A DNA stretch of 64,000 bases from Glandiceps talaboti (Eukaryota; Hemichordata; Enteropneusta; Spengelidae). The notes below the pieces were generated by a model. That model was not told the origin of the DNA and ran no database searches. It saw only the letters and a list, made by a program, of their open reading frames with translations. A program made the translations under genes and the position numbers. Position 1 is the stretch's first letter, and each line of letters opens with the position of its first letter. Below, piece after piece: positions 20,784 to 45,540 of the stretch. Location of the stretch: assembly GCF_964340395.1 (NCBI RefSeq), contig NC_135549.1, positions 3,875,001 to 3,939,000 on the forward strand, written 5' to 3'.

Positions 20784-23700
20784 TTAGAAATAATGTTCAG
20801 CGTATCAGACAATAATGTGTTATTCACTTAAAGTATAAGCTCCCTCTGTACATCATAAAACATATGAAGTACAAAGGGTGTGTATACACATGATTTCCAA
20901 TTTGATAGAATTGACTTTACACTAAAATATTAATAATGATCAAACTTATACCTGCTGAAAACACATAACATACTAAATCACATTTATACATATCTGTGAT
21001 ACAATTCTTTGACAAGTACATGTAAGTGTAATGTACATGATATGTATACATAAATTCAAAATTAACAAAGATTTACTGATTCTCCAACCCCAGCTACATT
21101 TCTTTCCTGCTAGTCCTACTGAGTGGAGTCGGTATAGTATACATTTGAAATGATACCATGTAATACTTCTAATTCCAAAACTTACATTTGTGCTTCATCA
21201 TTCTTCCTGAACAAAGTAGCAAGAATGTGAATCCCTGTTTTGATTTCTGTATCAACACTAGACAAAATGACAATCCTATTCCAAACCTGTTATTTTACAT
21301 GTATGCCAAAATGGTATCAAAACAGCCAGCAAACCTACCTTCCTTTAACTGGCAAGTACAGGTGTAACTGTTACAGGTCTCTGAGCCCTAAAAGTATTCC
21401 AGGGAGAACACTGAGTTACATTATTTGACAATGTGTAAGAGTAAATTTGGTTTATTAGTCTCAGCATTCTGTACTAAAAAAAATAAGCTCAAATGTGTGG
21501 GACTTCCAAATTGTTGCTAGGACACAGAAAGTAATATTTGCCATTTTATACTACCCCTACTTGCCACCTTATGAGAGTCCACTGGTGTATGTTGAGATAC
21601 AAACAATTACTACAATGAGTAGTACTAGTAGAGTGCCTTGAGCATGTTCTTACAGTGGAATTAACTTGCACCCACTTTAAAAACAAATTCAATTCTTGAG
21701 TGTATGCAGGAATCCAAGATTCCTTCAGCAAGAATAAGATTCAGAATCTGTACAGCATGATCTATGCACATACAGGTGTCATCCTCTGGCTCTGAAGGGC
21801 TAATATATATACAAACTTATCAGAAAAGTTATTGTAATGTGTTTGATCTAATCACACAAGGTGTATGGCTGTTCAGACTTGGGGGTAGGGTACAGACAGC
21901 CTCTTCTAATTCACATCCAACCCCCTTCCTGAATGAGTTTATACATGTTTGTGTCCATTTGGAGCAGATAACAAATATATGTTATGAGATCAGGATTATT
22001 TATGGTTGTCCGTTCAAATGATAAACTCTTTGTCTGTGCTTCCAATTACTGAGTAAGAATTACAATGTTATTGTACAACTGGACTCTGGTATACAATAAT
22101 ACATGTATGATGTGTGTAGAAGTGCATAATGTGAAGAAGTAAACCATAGTTCTTGGCTGTACTTCACATGTGACTAACTCATTAGCATAATGTGTGGAAC
22201 ACCACCAATGGCTAGTTTATTCTAGAATATGTTATGAATTTCGGATATAGTACATCACACAGTTTTATAAATGATTACTTTGCATACACAAAAACCTCCT
22301 GTATTTTATAAGATAAAGATGCCATACATACACAAGTACACCTGTAATGTAATCACATTTTCCTACGACGTGATTATTCACTGACAACTAAATAAGTCTT
22401 GAAAAGAAGTCAAAATGTAGTATTTTTTGGCATTTTTGCTAAATTCCTTGAACTTTATCCGGTAATAGATTGCAATGGCTGGAAGCCTTGCTATGTAGAT
22501 AGACATACTGTGAGTATGGACTCCTGTTATTCCTAGTCAAGTCATAACTATGTATTCTTTCATTTTAAGCCAATGATTCTTATTTCTAGAAATGTGAAAG
22601 TTAGTATTTTGAGATGGTTGTTCGAGATATGTTAAATTGACATGATGTGCTACACTGCAACATCAAAGGGAAACTTATGAGAGATATAATGAAAGAAAAA
22701 TAAATGTGTTTTCATATCATTTTAGAAACCAATAACCAAGAAGGTAAACAATTTGTGAAATTTACAAAGCTTTGTGAACATTTTTTACTCAAAGATAACT
22801 GTGAGTTTTGTAGAAAGCCAAGGGAACTAGGCAGATTTTACTTGTGTGCTTCTCTTGGCAAACATATTAGCTTTTCAAGTTTTGTACTTCTGATCATAAT
22901 ATCCTGCATCTTATGTGAATCATATCAGGGCTGAAGGAGGTACAATGTACTAATTGACTGAGAAACTACCTTGTTATAATGAAGAGTGAGTGTTATATAC
23001 ACAACAAAATAGTTTCATCTCGATAATTTCTTTCTGTAACTGTGTGGCAGCTGATAATGCTAAATGTACCTCAGTTCAATTTGGTGAAATAAAATACTAA
23101 TTTTGAAAAAAAAAGAAATGTGCACATGAGTTCTTTCATTCCAATGATACATGTATAGGGTAGAGTTCAAGGAGAAATCATCATGGATGAGTTTGGATGG
23201 GGCAAAGTCGAGCTACATTGTGAACTTAGCCATGGAAATGTGCTTTTATTGAACTCAAACTTGGAAGTCAAACATTTCCTGCTTTGATTGTTGACAGCCT
23301 CAAAATTGTCACTCTGGGGCCCATATAATGTATAGTGCAGCAGCATGTTGGGGAAGGGATGGAGCTTGTCATTATTCAACTGCTCTTGTTAAGGAGCAAG
23401 ATGTTTTCTTCTTGAAATAGACAATTGTAGCAAACGAGATAGAAAAGATATCTTATCGAGATATTGGCATGTTACCAGCATGTCAAATGTATAAATAAAC
23501 CTTAAAACTATGTGTAAGGGTAAGGTTTGAAATGTTTCAAGTTTTTTCCGATTCAATGATTCATTCATTTTGATGCAATGATACACATTGTATTCCATAC
23601 AATATTGATACAATATTCATATTATCAAAGCCAGGAATGGCATTGAAACATATGTACTTGTGAGCATGCATGGACTTGGTATGTTTTGTCATGTAAGTCT

Positions 23701-25088
23701 GTGGTACCTTTAATAGGCAGGATCATATATAATGGACATATTTAGTATTCAACAGTACACTCTTGAAGTCATCAGACAATGAAAACAAAGACATCAACTT
23801 AATATCATTTATTCCTCTGGAGAAAGAGGCTGTCTACTAAAATGGTACAATTCTTCATAGAAGTCCCAAAGTTACTCTAACATTACTGGTTCTGTTTTGT
23901 TTTAATTTTAAGATTGCTGTGTTTTCACAAAGTTTATGCTGTTATCTAGCCAGAAAGATCTGTTGTTGAATGAACAACTGGATCATTCAGATTAACTTTA
24001 ATCCTTATTAAGACACTATTCTATGAAAATGGACATGACAGAACTTGAAATAAATTTGCAGTTCTAGACTCATGTCTTCAAGAACATTATTTATGGCAGT
24101 ATCTTGTCATTGCTTTGACAACAAACCCTTTAATAGAAAAGCCAGCTTAGCTGATGTGATCGCTTAAAAAGACGAAAGATATGTATCCTGAAAGATCACT
24201 AGTATCAGAATCAAATGAAATCCTCCAAGAAAAGTAAACTTACGTAATATTACCACAAGTCACAAGTTTATTAGCATTGCCATGACAATAAAAAAACCAC
24301 TTCATTTATTGCACATTAGTTTTTGCTCAGTATCAATTATAGGTAAATTTACATATCTCTTAGGACAAGAAACTAATCTAACAGTATGTTTGAAGGAAGA
24401 CTTTGTCTACCAATGTTTTCCTGAAAATGTATCTACATATCATATAACAGTAGACAATATTGACAACCCAACACCCCCCCCCCCCAAAAGAAGCATACAT
24501 AGACCAGTAGGTTAATCGTCTCATATCCTTCTCTTTGAAAAGTTCTTATGGTAACATTTACTAAAGCCCACATACCATTTACTAGGATGTTAACAACAGT
24601 TTAGACACAGCTGGAGCTGATACAAATGCATTTTATATTGGGTGACAAAAAACGATGACTTTGCAAACTCTTTACCATTATAGAGTACTGGCTAGGAGAT
24701 CAGTGCTGAAGAATGATCTTTACAGAAATATGTTGTCTGTTAAATATATATATAATGTGTGCATTAGTACATGTATCAATGTCAGTAGTGTCCAAGCTGT
24801 TGTTGTTTTTGTAGGAATAATTGATTTGTACAGAGCTGGAAGACATTGTTTTGAAGACTAGTGTAGTACTAAAATTATCAATAACTATCATCAAGATAGA
24901 TAGTTTATTTGCAATGAAGGCACAGACCCAACGAGCTTATACAACACAAAATATGGAGTTCAGAAAAGATAATGGAAGCACTGTATGAAACGTAGGTTCT
25001 TAGTTTGGAAGCATAATAAATGGAACAGTCATATCATATCGATGGAAGACAGATTTAGGTATAAAGTTTTGTTTAAGATGCCATCATC
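20784..25088. other. Convergent intergenic region METAP1 / SUMF1
   Basis: About 4.3 kb of AT-rich sequence holding the 3' UTRs of both genes. An AATAAA near 23086 on the plus strand, followed by an A-rich stretch, could end METAP1. No further gene, RNA or clear transposon was recognised. Confidence 0.5.
24904..24909 (-). promoter_or_regulatory. AATAAA polyadenylation signal of SUMF1
   Basis: Minus-strand AATAAA about 180 nt after the SUMF1 stop codon; a likely 3' end. Confidence 0.5.
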
Positions 25089-36734
<11,646 letters not shown>

Positions 36735-37300
36735 TGTTATTGCTGTGTGACTGTGTCATGTGTGTGTGCTAGTGTGGATTTGTTTGTGTTTTCATGGCTA
36801 TCTCTTGGTGGCGCTCTTACCTTGTACCTTGAAGCTTGACGAACGTACCTAGTACCTGCGTACTACACGTACATGCATGACGTGTCGACGTCGGTGCGCG
36901 GTGTTGACGACCGTCTCGACACGTACACAGCAGTGGGAAAGCCGGGGGGAAAGCAAGGTGACAAACCCAGGGCAGTGGGCATCGATCTTCTGGGTATGGT
37001 GAAGAAAATCAAACTTTATCCTTGTTGTTACTTCAAACGTACAGGTTATTCTAACGATTATTAAAATCTGATGATGTACATTGTAAGGGTGTCTTTTTTT
37101 TTGTTTCGAGGCGGGACGTGACATAAAGTCATAAACAGAGGAAGACAGATAATTGGGTGAAAAACAGTCTGAAAACATGATGTAGAAATATGGCTTGATT
37201 AACACAGAAAAAAAGCCGACAGTATACTTTGGAAATAAAGGTAAATAAATGAATTTACTAACATCAGATGAGATCTTACATGCAGGACTACATCTCCCCT

Positions 37301-37394
37301 TAGTCCTGCTTCCATGACGGTGCACGAGTCTGTATTACTGACTTGACAATTGTCAGAATCGAGTCCCGAATTCCTCCGTATGCAAGCAGGACTA
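37301..37394. mobile_element. Short MITE, TAGTCCTGC family, copy 3
   Basis: A 94-bp element with TAGTCCTGCTT termini. It is flanked on both sides by ATCTCCCCT, a perfect 9-bp target-site duplication. It shares GGTGCACG with copy 1 and TCTGACA with copy 2, tying the three together. The duplication length points to an hAT- or Mutator-like transposase. Confidence 0.85.
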
Positions 37395-37407
37395 ATCTCC
37401 CCTCAGA

Positions 37408-37440
37408 CTCAGACCACTATATTTTCTATAGTGGTCTGAG
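37408..37440. repeat. Perfect 14-bp hairpin
   Basis: CTCAGACCACTATA and its exact complement, separated by TTTTC. It lies 13 bp beyond the MITE. Function unknown; possibly the remnant of a foldback element. Confidence 0.8.
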
Positions 37441-38120
37441 ATCTCCCCAATCATTTTTCGATCTATGCCAACATTGAAAGACTGTCAAAATGACAAATCT
37501 TGCATATAGAGAAAACGAAAAGAAGCAAAAGTGGGGTTCTTGGTACCTAACACTTATACCACTTATTCCCACAGTTAGGCCTAAATACTCATTTTCCAAA
37601 TTAAAAGATAACTTATGAGATCTTGTAACAAACGCATGCAATTTTAAATATCCTTCAAAATTACACTACGTTTTCAATTACACCCAATAGTTCAAAAAAT
37701 GTTCATCAGCCTTGCACTACACAAGTGTTAAGTTCTGTCTTCCCCGGGTCATATTCAGATTCAACAACTGATCGTTTCTCGATAGTTTATAGGATCTCTT
37801 ATTGCACTGAAAACTATTGAATCGTGTGGTAACTGATGTTTTTCCTACAGTACGCTTGGGATTCGTCAAACCTTTTAGATTACCGATGCCTGATGAACGT
37901 AAGCTTACAATAATGACGTGTGTGACCTGTCCCAGAACGTATAGAATACCGACCTGACTTAGTACCTTGAATGAATCCTGTAATTTGTAATAATGATAAA
38001 TTAATTTAAAATGGTATGAAATGCAACAATATACAATATAGGATTTTTCTTTGTGGTATTTAAATTTAAATTGTGATCAGGAAAGGGTATTGATACATGT
38101 ATCATCTTGACATGTTAAAA

Positions 38121-38138
38121 CATAGTGGAGGGTCTATG
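38121..38138. repeat. CATAG..TGGAGGGTCTATG palindrome, copy 1
   Basis: A short imperfect hairpin sharing TGGAGGGTCTATGG with the perfect palindrome at 59195-59224 and, less closely, 48186-48212. Confidence 0.55.
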
Positions 38139-39485
38139 GTTAAAATAACACCAGATAGCACTCTTTTAGTTACAAACATTTCTAGAGGGGGGGGGGGGTG
38201 TTCCCCCACACTGCTCTCTTGTATTTTGATTCGAAGTTTAACTAGCATTGATTCCACCTTCACATGTTGAATCACACTTTTAGTTGTTTAATTTAAAACA
38301 ATTCTAGGGGTACCCACTCCCACTCCCACACTGCTCACTTGTACTTCTATCCAAATTTTACATGCTGCATTCCTTGTTACTGGGCCTTACTTTTGAAATA
38401 AGCTACATTCATTGTGTATGTCTCCTGTTATAAGAAAGTTGAATTTCAAAAATAAACAGTTACATGACATGATGCGGCTGTCAAATTTATATATTAAAAA
38501 AAATTGAAGTATCCTACTTGGCAAAAAAAAAACGTTGTCTAGTTGCTCTTGAAAAAAAATGCTGTTGGGTCGTTTGATAGATGACGAGGTGCATTGTATC
38601 TTGTAAATGAGTGCCTAAACTTGACAGCTCTTAACTATGTCTTTGCGGTTAAGTTAAAAATGTATACGACACGTACGTTGACCGAACAAATATTTACATA
38701 TATCCAATCTGGATCTGTCTTTAAATGATTTCAAACTGTGTCCTCTTATACGCTTGTTTTCGAAGTAGACAATTTGAAAAACACAATACAAATTGTTATA
38801 CATGATAAACCTTGCTTGCTTGTGGAGAAAATAGTCATATGCGTAACCATGTATCAAAAACATAATTTGTGAACAGAATGTGTGATATTTTTAATGAAGG
38901 ATTGGCCCTTTAGGGAGACGGATTGAATGCATCACAAATGAAAAACACGAGAAATTACTCGCTTATTTTTTTGGTATAGCCCCATCAATGACATGAATTT
39001 GCAACAAATCTGTGTTAATCACTTCATTGAATCTTCACTTACAAAAACGATATAAGGGCTTATAGGTGATCATAGCCGAGGCTTACAAACTTTTCAAATA
39101 GCAATAACTGCACACCGTGTTTCGTAGTGATTTTTCAGTGTGAAGAGTCACTTACTAACCTTGAATGGGTTGTTTACATTTCGTTCAGTCATAGGCTACA
39201 GCACTATCTCATGTATCTTGCCAGGTGATCTGTACGTACTATAAGCTTACTACTTGTTGAGGTCGTTAGGATAAAACTTTCATAAATATAGGGGAGATCT
39301 AATAAGGACTTTAAATATTAATCCTGATATTTAAAACTCTGGTAGTGCCTAAATTGATCCATTAAGTATATGAAAATGCAAAACTACCAATTTCTTATTA
39401 GTATAAAATATTTGGATTACGTAGCCTATGCATGGGCTATAGCCTTCGAAGAATCTACGAATACCCTCACCGGTGCACCACACGT

Positions 39486-39542
<57 letters not shown>
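39486..39542. repeat. (CA)n microsatellite
   Basis: About 57 bp of pure CA in the SUMF1/ITPR intergenic region. Confidence 0.98.
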
Positions 39543-39547
<5 letters not shown>

Positions 39548-40616
39548 GCTAGCCAAGAACATGGTCCCACAAGAAGCCCTCAGTGTTGCAAACATGTTCA
39601 GCTGCATATGAACTAGTATGAAATTATAAAAAAAATTAAGAAAATTTGTGTGAATGGGCTTGACATTGGTAAAGTACCAGTGTGTTGTTTAGAACCCATT
39701 ATTACATGTAAGATTTTTATTTGATTTGTGAATTTGGAAGGGACTGTATGATACAGCAGTATCTTAATGAATAAAACTTTATCATTCTGTTTCCCCTTTC
39801 TTCCTATTTTTTTGATAGCCGCTATTCATTCAATGCCACCATATTTTATTGCCATTATATAATATTTCAGTGCATAGTTCGGTCCTGGACTGTCCTAAAA
39901 TAATACTCATCAAGGTACCACTTATCAATTGCGCCCTCTGTGCTAAGATCTATTTCTTCTTTCCCCATCATCAGGACGTAATGATTTTCTTTGAATTATA
40001 ATTTGACACGCTTGTTTACCTTGTAAACTAATACGATAGGAATTGCGTCAGTATATGTAGTCAGTCATAAAACAATCTTCTAAACTGATGATAAATTTAT
40101 AATGAACTATATTTACAATAATTCTTTCGTCATGGAAAGAATAAGTTTTATCATTGGACAAAATGTACGCACTGGCTACCTATTAGCCAATCAAAATAAC
40201 TGTTGTATTATGTACGCCAGAATAGAAATTATTCCGCGGTGGCCTCAGTGGGCGGATGCTTTGTTATTGAGGTGTTGCTCGGTCCCACCTGAGACTTCTG
40301 TAGAGAACTGAAGCTGTATTCAGATATAAAGATTCTCTGCGTGTGTTCCATAAGGCAGGCATACGGAGATTGTTGTGAACTGGGGTTTCATCCAACGATT
40401 TGTTGCATCCTCAAGTGTCATATTTTACAGGAAAATTCCCAAGCGTGGAAACCTGAAGTTCGACTTGTTGACGTTCGACGACCCACGTCGCTTCGTTCAG
40501 TCGAGTTGAGTCTGCATGTCACTTCACAGTGTGTGAGGCTTCGCCATGAGTTGTGAATGAATTCGTCTTTTACCGTATTTATTAGTGGTGGTATATACTA
40601 GCAAACTCGACCAACT

Positions 40617-41612
40617 ATGAGTGATATGATGTCCAGCTTTCTCCACATCGGGGATATAGTGTCGTTATATGCAGAGGGTAGTGTGAATGGCTTTATCAGC
40701 ACTTTGGGGTAAGATTCGACATCTAGTTTAAAATGTTATTTACAACCACATGATCCACCTTGCACTGCAAGTTATTAAAAATGTTATTTTACATGATCTG
40801 TCCACCACTGCGACAAGGTATTTGGTCGTAATATAAACGCCACATGCCGCACTGAAATGACATTAACAGTCTTTAAATTAATATTATACAAGTTCGAAAT
40901 CTTATATATTATGAAACCGAAATACTATTTCACTATCATCAATTTATTATTTAATGATTATTTTTTCTGCAGCCTTGTCGACGATCGGTGTGTCGTTCAA
41001 CCAGATGCAGGCGATTTATCCAACCCGCCGAAGAAATTTCGAGGTATGGTTAAAAAATAGTCTCTTAAATTGAGTCAAAACACGTTTCTTAAAAATAACA
41101 TACTATGAACTACATGTCAGTCGACCTCCTTCTATGTGCATCCCACTTGTGTTTTTGTCAAAAAAATATACGCCCGTGTTATTTCTACACGGTCGTTACG
41201 TCTAGCGTCTGAACCACTTGACACATCCAAACAGTTACATGTAGAATGTGTGACATGTTCCTCTTTACACCTGGCATCTGTAGAAAATGTTTTGGTTTTG
41301 TTGTAGTTATGTAAATGTTTCTTGTATCTCTTTGTGAAGCAATCTTGTCTCATACACAGCCTGCCAAATTCAACAATAGAGACATCCTTGAAATTTATTG
41401 TTGACTGTTGACTTCATACAATTGCAAATACATTAGCCACCATATATATACTATAATACTATATATATATATATATATATATATAACTCGGTGAGTATCA
41501 ATCTGCTAAGACAGTGCTCTATACCGCAGTGGCAGAGCGTAATAGTTTTGGTAGTACTGGAACTCTTTCTTGGGTGTAACTCGGAGTTTCACGCATATTG
41601 CGATCATCAGAC

Positions 41613-41663
<51 letters not shown>

Positions 41664-41842
41664 AAGTCAGTGGTAAGATTTGTCCATAGTACAGTGCTCG
41701 ATACGTCTGCACGCAGAGCGGAGTATATGTTGAGGGTAGAAGAAAATCAAGTCGGGTTTTTTTATATATATATATATAAAAACTATTGCGCTCTGCCACT
41801 GCGGTATAGAGCACTGTCTTAGCAGATTGATACTCACTGAGT

Positions 41843-41873
<31 letters not shown>

Positions 41874-43730
41874 CAGATAGTTTATAACTCTAGAAAGTAA
41901 GCTACCATGACCTGTGATGAAAATATTCACGTATTGTTAACATTATATGTTCAAAAGGTAATAAAGTATTAATTAGTTAGCATTATTAAAAAGGAGACTA
42001 AATATAAGTTTCTTAATGAGTTCAAAGTAAACATCTATTAACTAGGCAGATCTGAAGCTTAGAGAACACACTGCTTTTGAGCTGCAAAAGTGAGTAAAGT
42101 ATTAAAGATGAGTTTGTAGAACTTTCTGATTGCTAACTAAACCCATTTAATATTTAAGTAAAAACTGAGAGACTGTGCTAGTGGTGATGTTCGGTTAAGA
42201 GTCAGTACAGTCATGGTGTTTCAACAAAGCTTCTGTTGTTCAGTGACCTCTCAGGACAGACAGCGTTGTTTTAGTTTGCACATACACATAATACAATGTT
42301 CTCATACCAGCAGAATTATGTACATGTCTGTAGTCTATGCAATGATTGTTGCACCAGCAAAAATCTGTATAAAGGTCCTCCTATGTACATTGAGGTCAAA
42401 GGGTCAAACTTCATTAACGGTGCCTGTATGTGTCAACATTTTAGATATTTTTGTTGTTGGTGGTATGCATGTGACATTATTTCATACATACCTTCAAAGT
42501 ATAAGTCTCAATGATATTTTTGAGATTTATAATAATAATAATAATAATAATAATACTTTATTTTAATGAGGGCAAAAATAGTTGACGAAACAACTAATCG
42601 AGTTTTGTCCTCAGAGAAAAAAAAACAACAACAAAGCAAAACAAAACAAAACAAAAACATACATATCACACAAATCCGGAGAAGTATTTAACTAAATTCG
42701 GAAACAATTACAAATCTTAAAAGAAAGAACAAAATGGTATACATCAAATAATACTGGCTACGAAGATGGCTCTTGAAATTAGCTTTGAACGTACTCCGAC
42801 TTCAAGTGTCTCTTATATGGGAAGGGATAGAGTTCCAAATTTTGACCCCAATGAACTTTGTGCTAAATTGACCGTAATTATTTTTGTATTTTGGGATGCT
42901 TAAATCATTTCGCTTATGTTGCCTGGTGTCGAAACAATGACCTATCTTGGAAAAGAAATTTGAGAAGTATGGCGGAACTCTGTCATTGATCACATCGTGA
43001 ACAAAAATTCCTATTTGATAATCACGTTGCTTGTATACATCTAGCATTATCATTTGTTTACTTCAATATCCAGTATTGTATTATCTTTTTAGGTGCTGTT
43101 TGAAAAGAGTATCGTTTTAGGTGTCAGTGTATGTCACTTTTTGATCTAAAAACACAAAACTATACATTCAAAGACTTTACTGTATACATCAAAAGTTTCC
43201 ACATAGTACTGATCAGACAGCCTTTGAACTGCTTGTATATTTTTGTATAAAAGCAGTCTTTACTACATTGTTTATTGTCTTCAATTTTAAAAAATATGTA
43301 CTTCTATTCTATCAGAATCTATGTAGAACTATGTAATTTGATAGTTATGCAAAAACCTTGAACATTTCTGAATCAATTTGAATATTTAATGTCAGAATAT
43401 GTAATGAAATACATACATTATGCATCGTATGATAATGAATTAGTTATCTTCTTTGATAGTCTTCCATGTTAGCAGTTTGAGCTTTGATATAAGATAATAC
43501 TTTTCTTCTTAGGAGAGTAGAGTGGGTGACTTTTCTTAGTATGCATTTCATATATTTATAAGGGTTAAATTTATGCTTTTGAAATAATTTTATCTGTTTG
43601 AATTATTACCACAGATTGTCTCTTCAAGATATGTCCTATGAACAGATACTCTGCACAAAAACAGTTCTGGAAGGCTGCGAAACCCACCTTAACCAATGCA
43701 ACTGATGCTGTGTTACTTAAAAAACTACAC
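40617..43730 (+). CDS. ITPR1: Inositol 1,4,5-trisphosphate receptor, N-terminal exons (partial)
   Basis: The first three coding exons: 40617-40708, 40973-41043 and 43615-43730 (93 codons), all with GT-AG splices (GTAAGA, GTATGG and GTAAGT donors). ITPR is the IP3-gated calcium-release channel of the ER; animal subunits have about 2700 residues, so only the start is here. The exons encode [40 protein letters not shown] and [18 protein letters not shown], the beginning of the suppressor/beta-trefoil region that precedes the IP3-binding core. The match to vertebrate ITPR1 is close and colinear, including the exon junctions. Invertebrates usually have one ITPR, so the symbol marks orthology to the ITPR1-3 family. 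The next exon (expected to encode AADLEKKQN-like sequence) was not found before 64000. Divergent from SUMF1. Confidence 0.96.
41459..41870. mobile_element. (TA)n-flanked inverted-repeat retroelement fragment with hammerhead motif
   Basis: Two arms of about 65 bp are inverted copies: 41485-41550 (containing CTGCTAAGACAGTGCTCTAT) and about 41780-41845. The blocks are separated and bounded by four (TA)n tracts. The inner block at 41680-41730 (CAGTGCTCGATACGTCTGC, GCAGAGCGGAG) is a diverged relative of the arms. A hammerhead motif lies at 41574-41614. This is the type of terminal sequence found in Penelope-like elements; no coding part remains. In ITPR intron 2. Confidence 0.6.
41574..41614 (-). 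ncRNA. Type I hammerhead ribozyme motif
   Basis: On the minus strand the order is: GTGT (stem I), CTGATGA (core), CGCA-ATA-TGCG (stem II), GAAA (core), then a minimal stem III (A-U, C-G, U-A around CCG), the U before the scissile bond, and ACAC closing stem I. The predicted cut is between 41578 and 41577. All invariant core bases are present. The stem II pair next to the core is U-U instead of G-C, which could weaken a monomer. Very short stem III is typical of hammerheads in Penelope-like elements, which act best as dimers. Found by eye. Confidence 0.65.
42529..43060 (-). mobile_element. LINE 3' fragment with RT C-terminal coding remnant
   Basis: Minus strand 43053-42802 encodes about 80 residues of the conserved end of a CR1/L2-like reverse transcriptase [43 protein letters not shown], then a stop. 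A non-coding tail follows with AATAAAGTATTATTATT, ending in an (ATT)n tract at 42529-42555, the usual 3' end for such LINEs. 5'-truncated; in ITPR intron 2. Confidence 0.8.
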
Positions 43731-45457
43731 GTAAGTACTAGTGTTTAAATGATATTGATGGTATTATCCCACCTTAGTCTCCCCAAATCACAAGAAGATG
43801 CACTTGCAATCAAGCTAGCAGTGTGGCATGACTTCTGAGTGGTGTGATCCTGTAGTTTTGAAGTAAGGAGTATCTTTAATATTGAAACACAAAAAATGAA
43901 TAAAAACCGTCTGTAATGAAATGAAATCAAGGAACTGTTATTTGTTTTCATATTTACAGTTGTAAATTAAAGAAAATAATTAATAGTTGTTAAAAACAAG
44001 AAAGGAAAGAAACTAAACAGGACAGGACAGGAATTGATAAAGCAAAGAAAATATATAGTATCACATGTATGATTATAATCTGAGGTGAAAAAACAACATC
44101 TCAGTGTATCATGTGGGATGGTTGGATTAGTAGGTGGAAGAACTTTGAGGAAAGATTATAATTTAAGAGTTTGTCCAAGAGGCAATCTTGAGATGAATTA
44201 GTACAATGCAAGCTATTGATAGCTAGAATCCAGTTGTCTTCAGTGATAAAGTGACTTCAACGGAAGTCAACAGTTTTTAGGAGACGCTAGAAAACACTTT
44301 GAATAGGTACTTGATTTAATTTCAGAAATTGGATTTTTAGAATAGCACATCTAATGGCTTCCCTTACTTTGAATTGTAAGATGTATGTAAGGACAGCTAT
44401 CAGAAACCATTATTGAAGACTCATTATGACATTACAAATCTTCTATTAACTTCTCTGAAAAAATAAAACAGTTCATTGACCAAGCCAGTTAGTCAGGGAC
44501 GTTGACAGCTACACATCACTGTATACACATGTATAATATACAGGAGTGGTTTTGAAGTATGTAAATCTATATGTTTGAACTTTACAAAGGTTTGTTGAAG
44601 AATGACCCATAAATAGAACTGTTTCATTAATTTAGGTAGTTAGATATATTACATTTGTAATATAGATATTGATGATGATCACTGAATTTTAAATGTAGGA
44701 CAGGGGTCGACTGTAGTTTTTACATTCTTTATGTTCAGTGTAGAGTTTACCTGAGTAGACTGGGGGCATGTCAACAACCTGTGTTGTAAAATATCAGTAG
44801 GTGTGGCCAGCTTGACATGTACATACTCAATTTAACCTTGCAAGGTGATAACAGTGTAACCCTTGACTCTGCTTGGGTTATGTCAAAATAGGGGTACTGT
44901 ACTGTACATGTACGTGTGGTCTGACCATACAATAAATTACATCAAAGTAGTATTAGGAGTTAGATGATGGGAATAGGACTGGGTTTGTCACATTTGTATA
45001 TGTATTGTATTTTTACCTCATAAAATGTACAGCAGTATGAAGCCATATATAGTGCAAAGACTGGATTCTCCAGTGTGTATAGGAAATGCTAGTCATGGCA
45101 GAGAAACAATGTGCCAGGGTAAACAACATGTCTGTCTGATGCAAAATATTGATCTGAGATCAATTCAATGTTTGACTCTGTTATGGATGTTTGACATCAG
45201 AGGTATTTCAATATTTGATTTTACTGTATAAAGAGTTGAAAGAGCATGATGACTGATACATCTGTGCTTGCACTTCAGTAATCATTGGGTAATAATGAAT
45301 GATTACTGAAGTATACACAATGAGAATCTTTCAGTCTAGGTGACCATCATAATAGCTAATAATAATGGAGTATTTTATTTATCAATATGATATGGTGAAG
45401 AATGGTGCAGCCAAATATATTGCTGTATGTAAACACAATTTACTGTACATGTATGTG

Positions 45458-45460
<3 letters not shown>

Positions 45461-45537
<77 letters not shown>
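45461..45537. repeat. (TG)n microsatellite
   Basis: About 77 bp of pure TG. Confidence 0.98.

Positions 45538-45540
<3 letters not shown>

Larger units (their letters stand above)
36735..40616. promoter_or_regulatory. Divergent intergenic region SUMF1 / ITPR
   Basis: About 3.9 kb between the two start codons. A CpG-rich patch at about 36840-36930 next to SUMF1 is a likely core promoter. Near ITPR, TAGCCAATCA (about 40186-40195, CCAAT-box-like) and GTGGGCGG (about 40249, GC-box-like) precede the likely 5' UTR. The middle carries a MITE (37301-37394), a perfect hairpin (37408-37440) and a CA microsatellite. No other gene was recognised. Confidence 0.45.

Noticed and set aside
22704-22934. 76-codon frame with Cys pairs and a hydrophobic end
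   Set aside because: No homology recognised, AT-rich context, no splice or conservation support.
36849-37325. 158-codon minus-strand frame upstream of SUMF1
   Set aside because: Overlaps a MITE and the promoter region; no recognisable domain.
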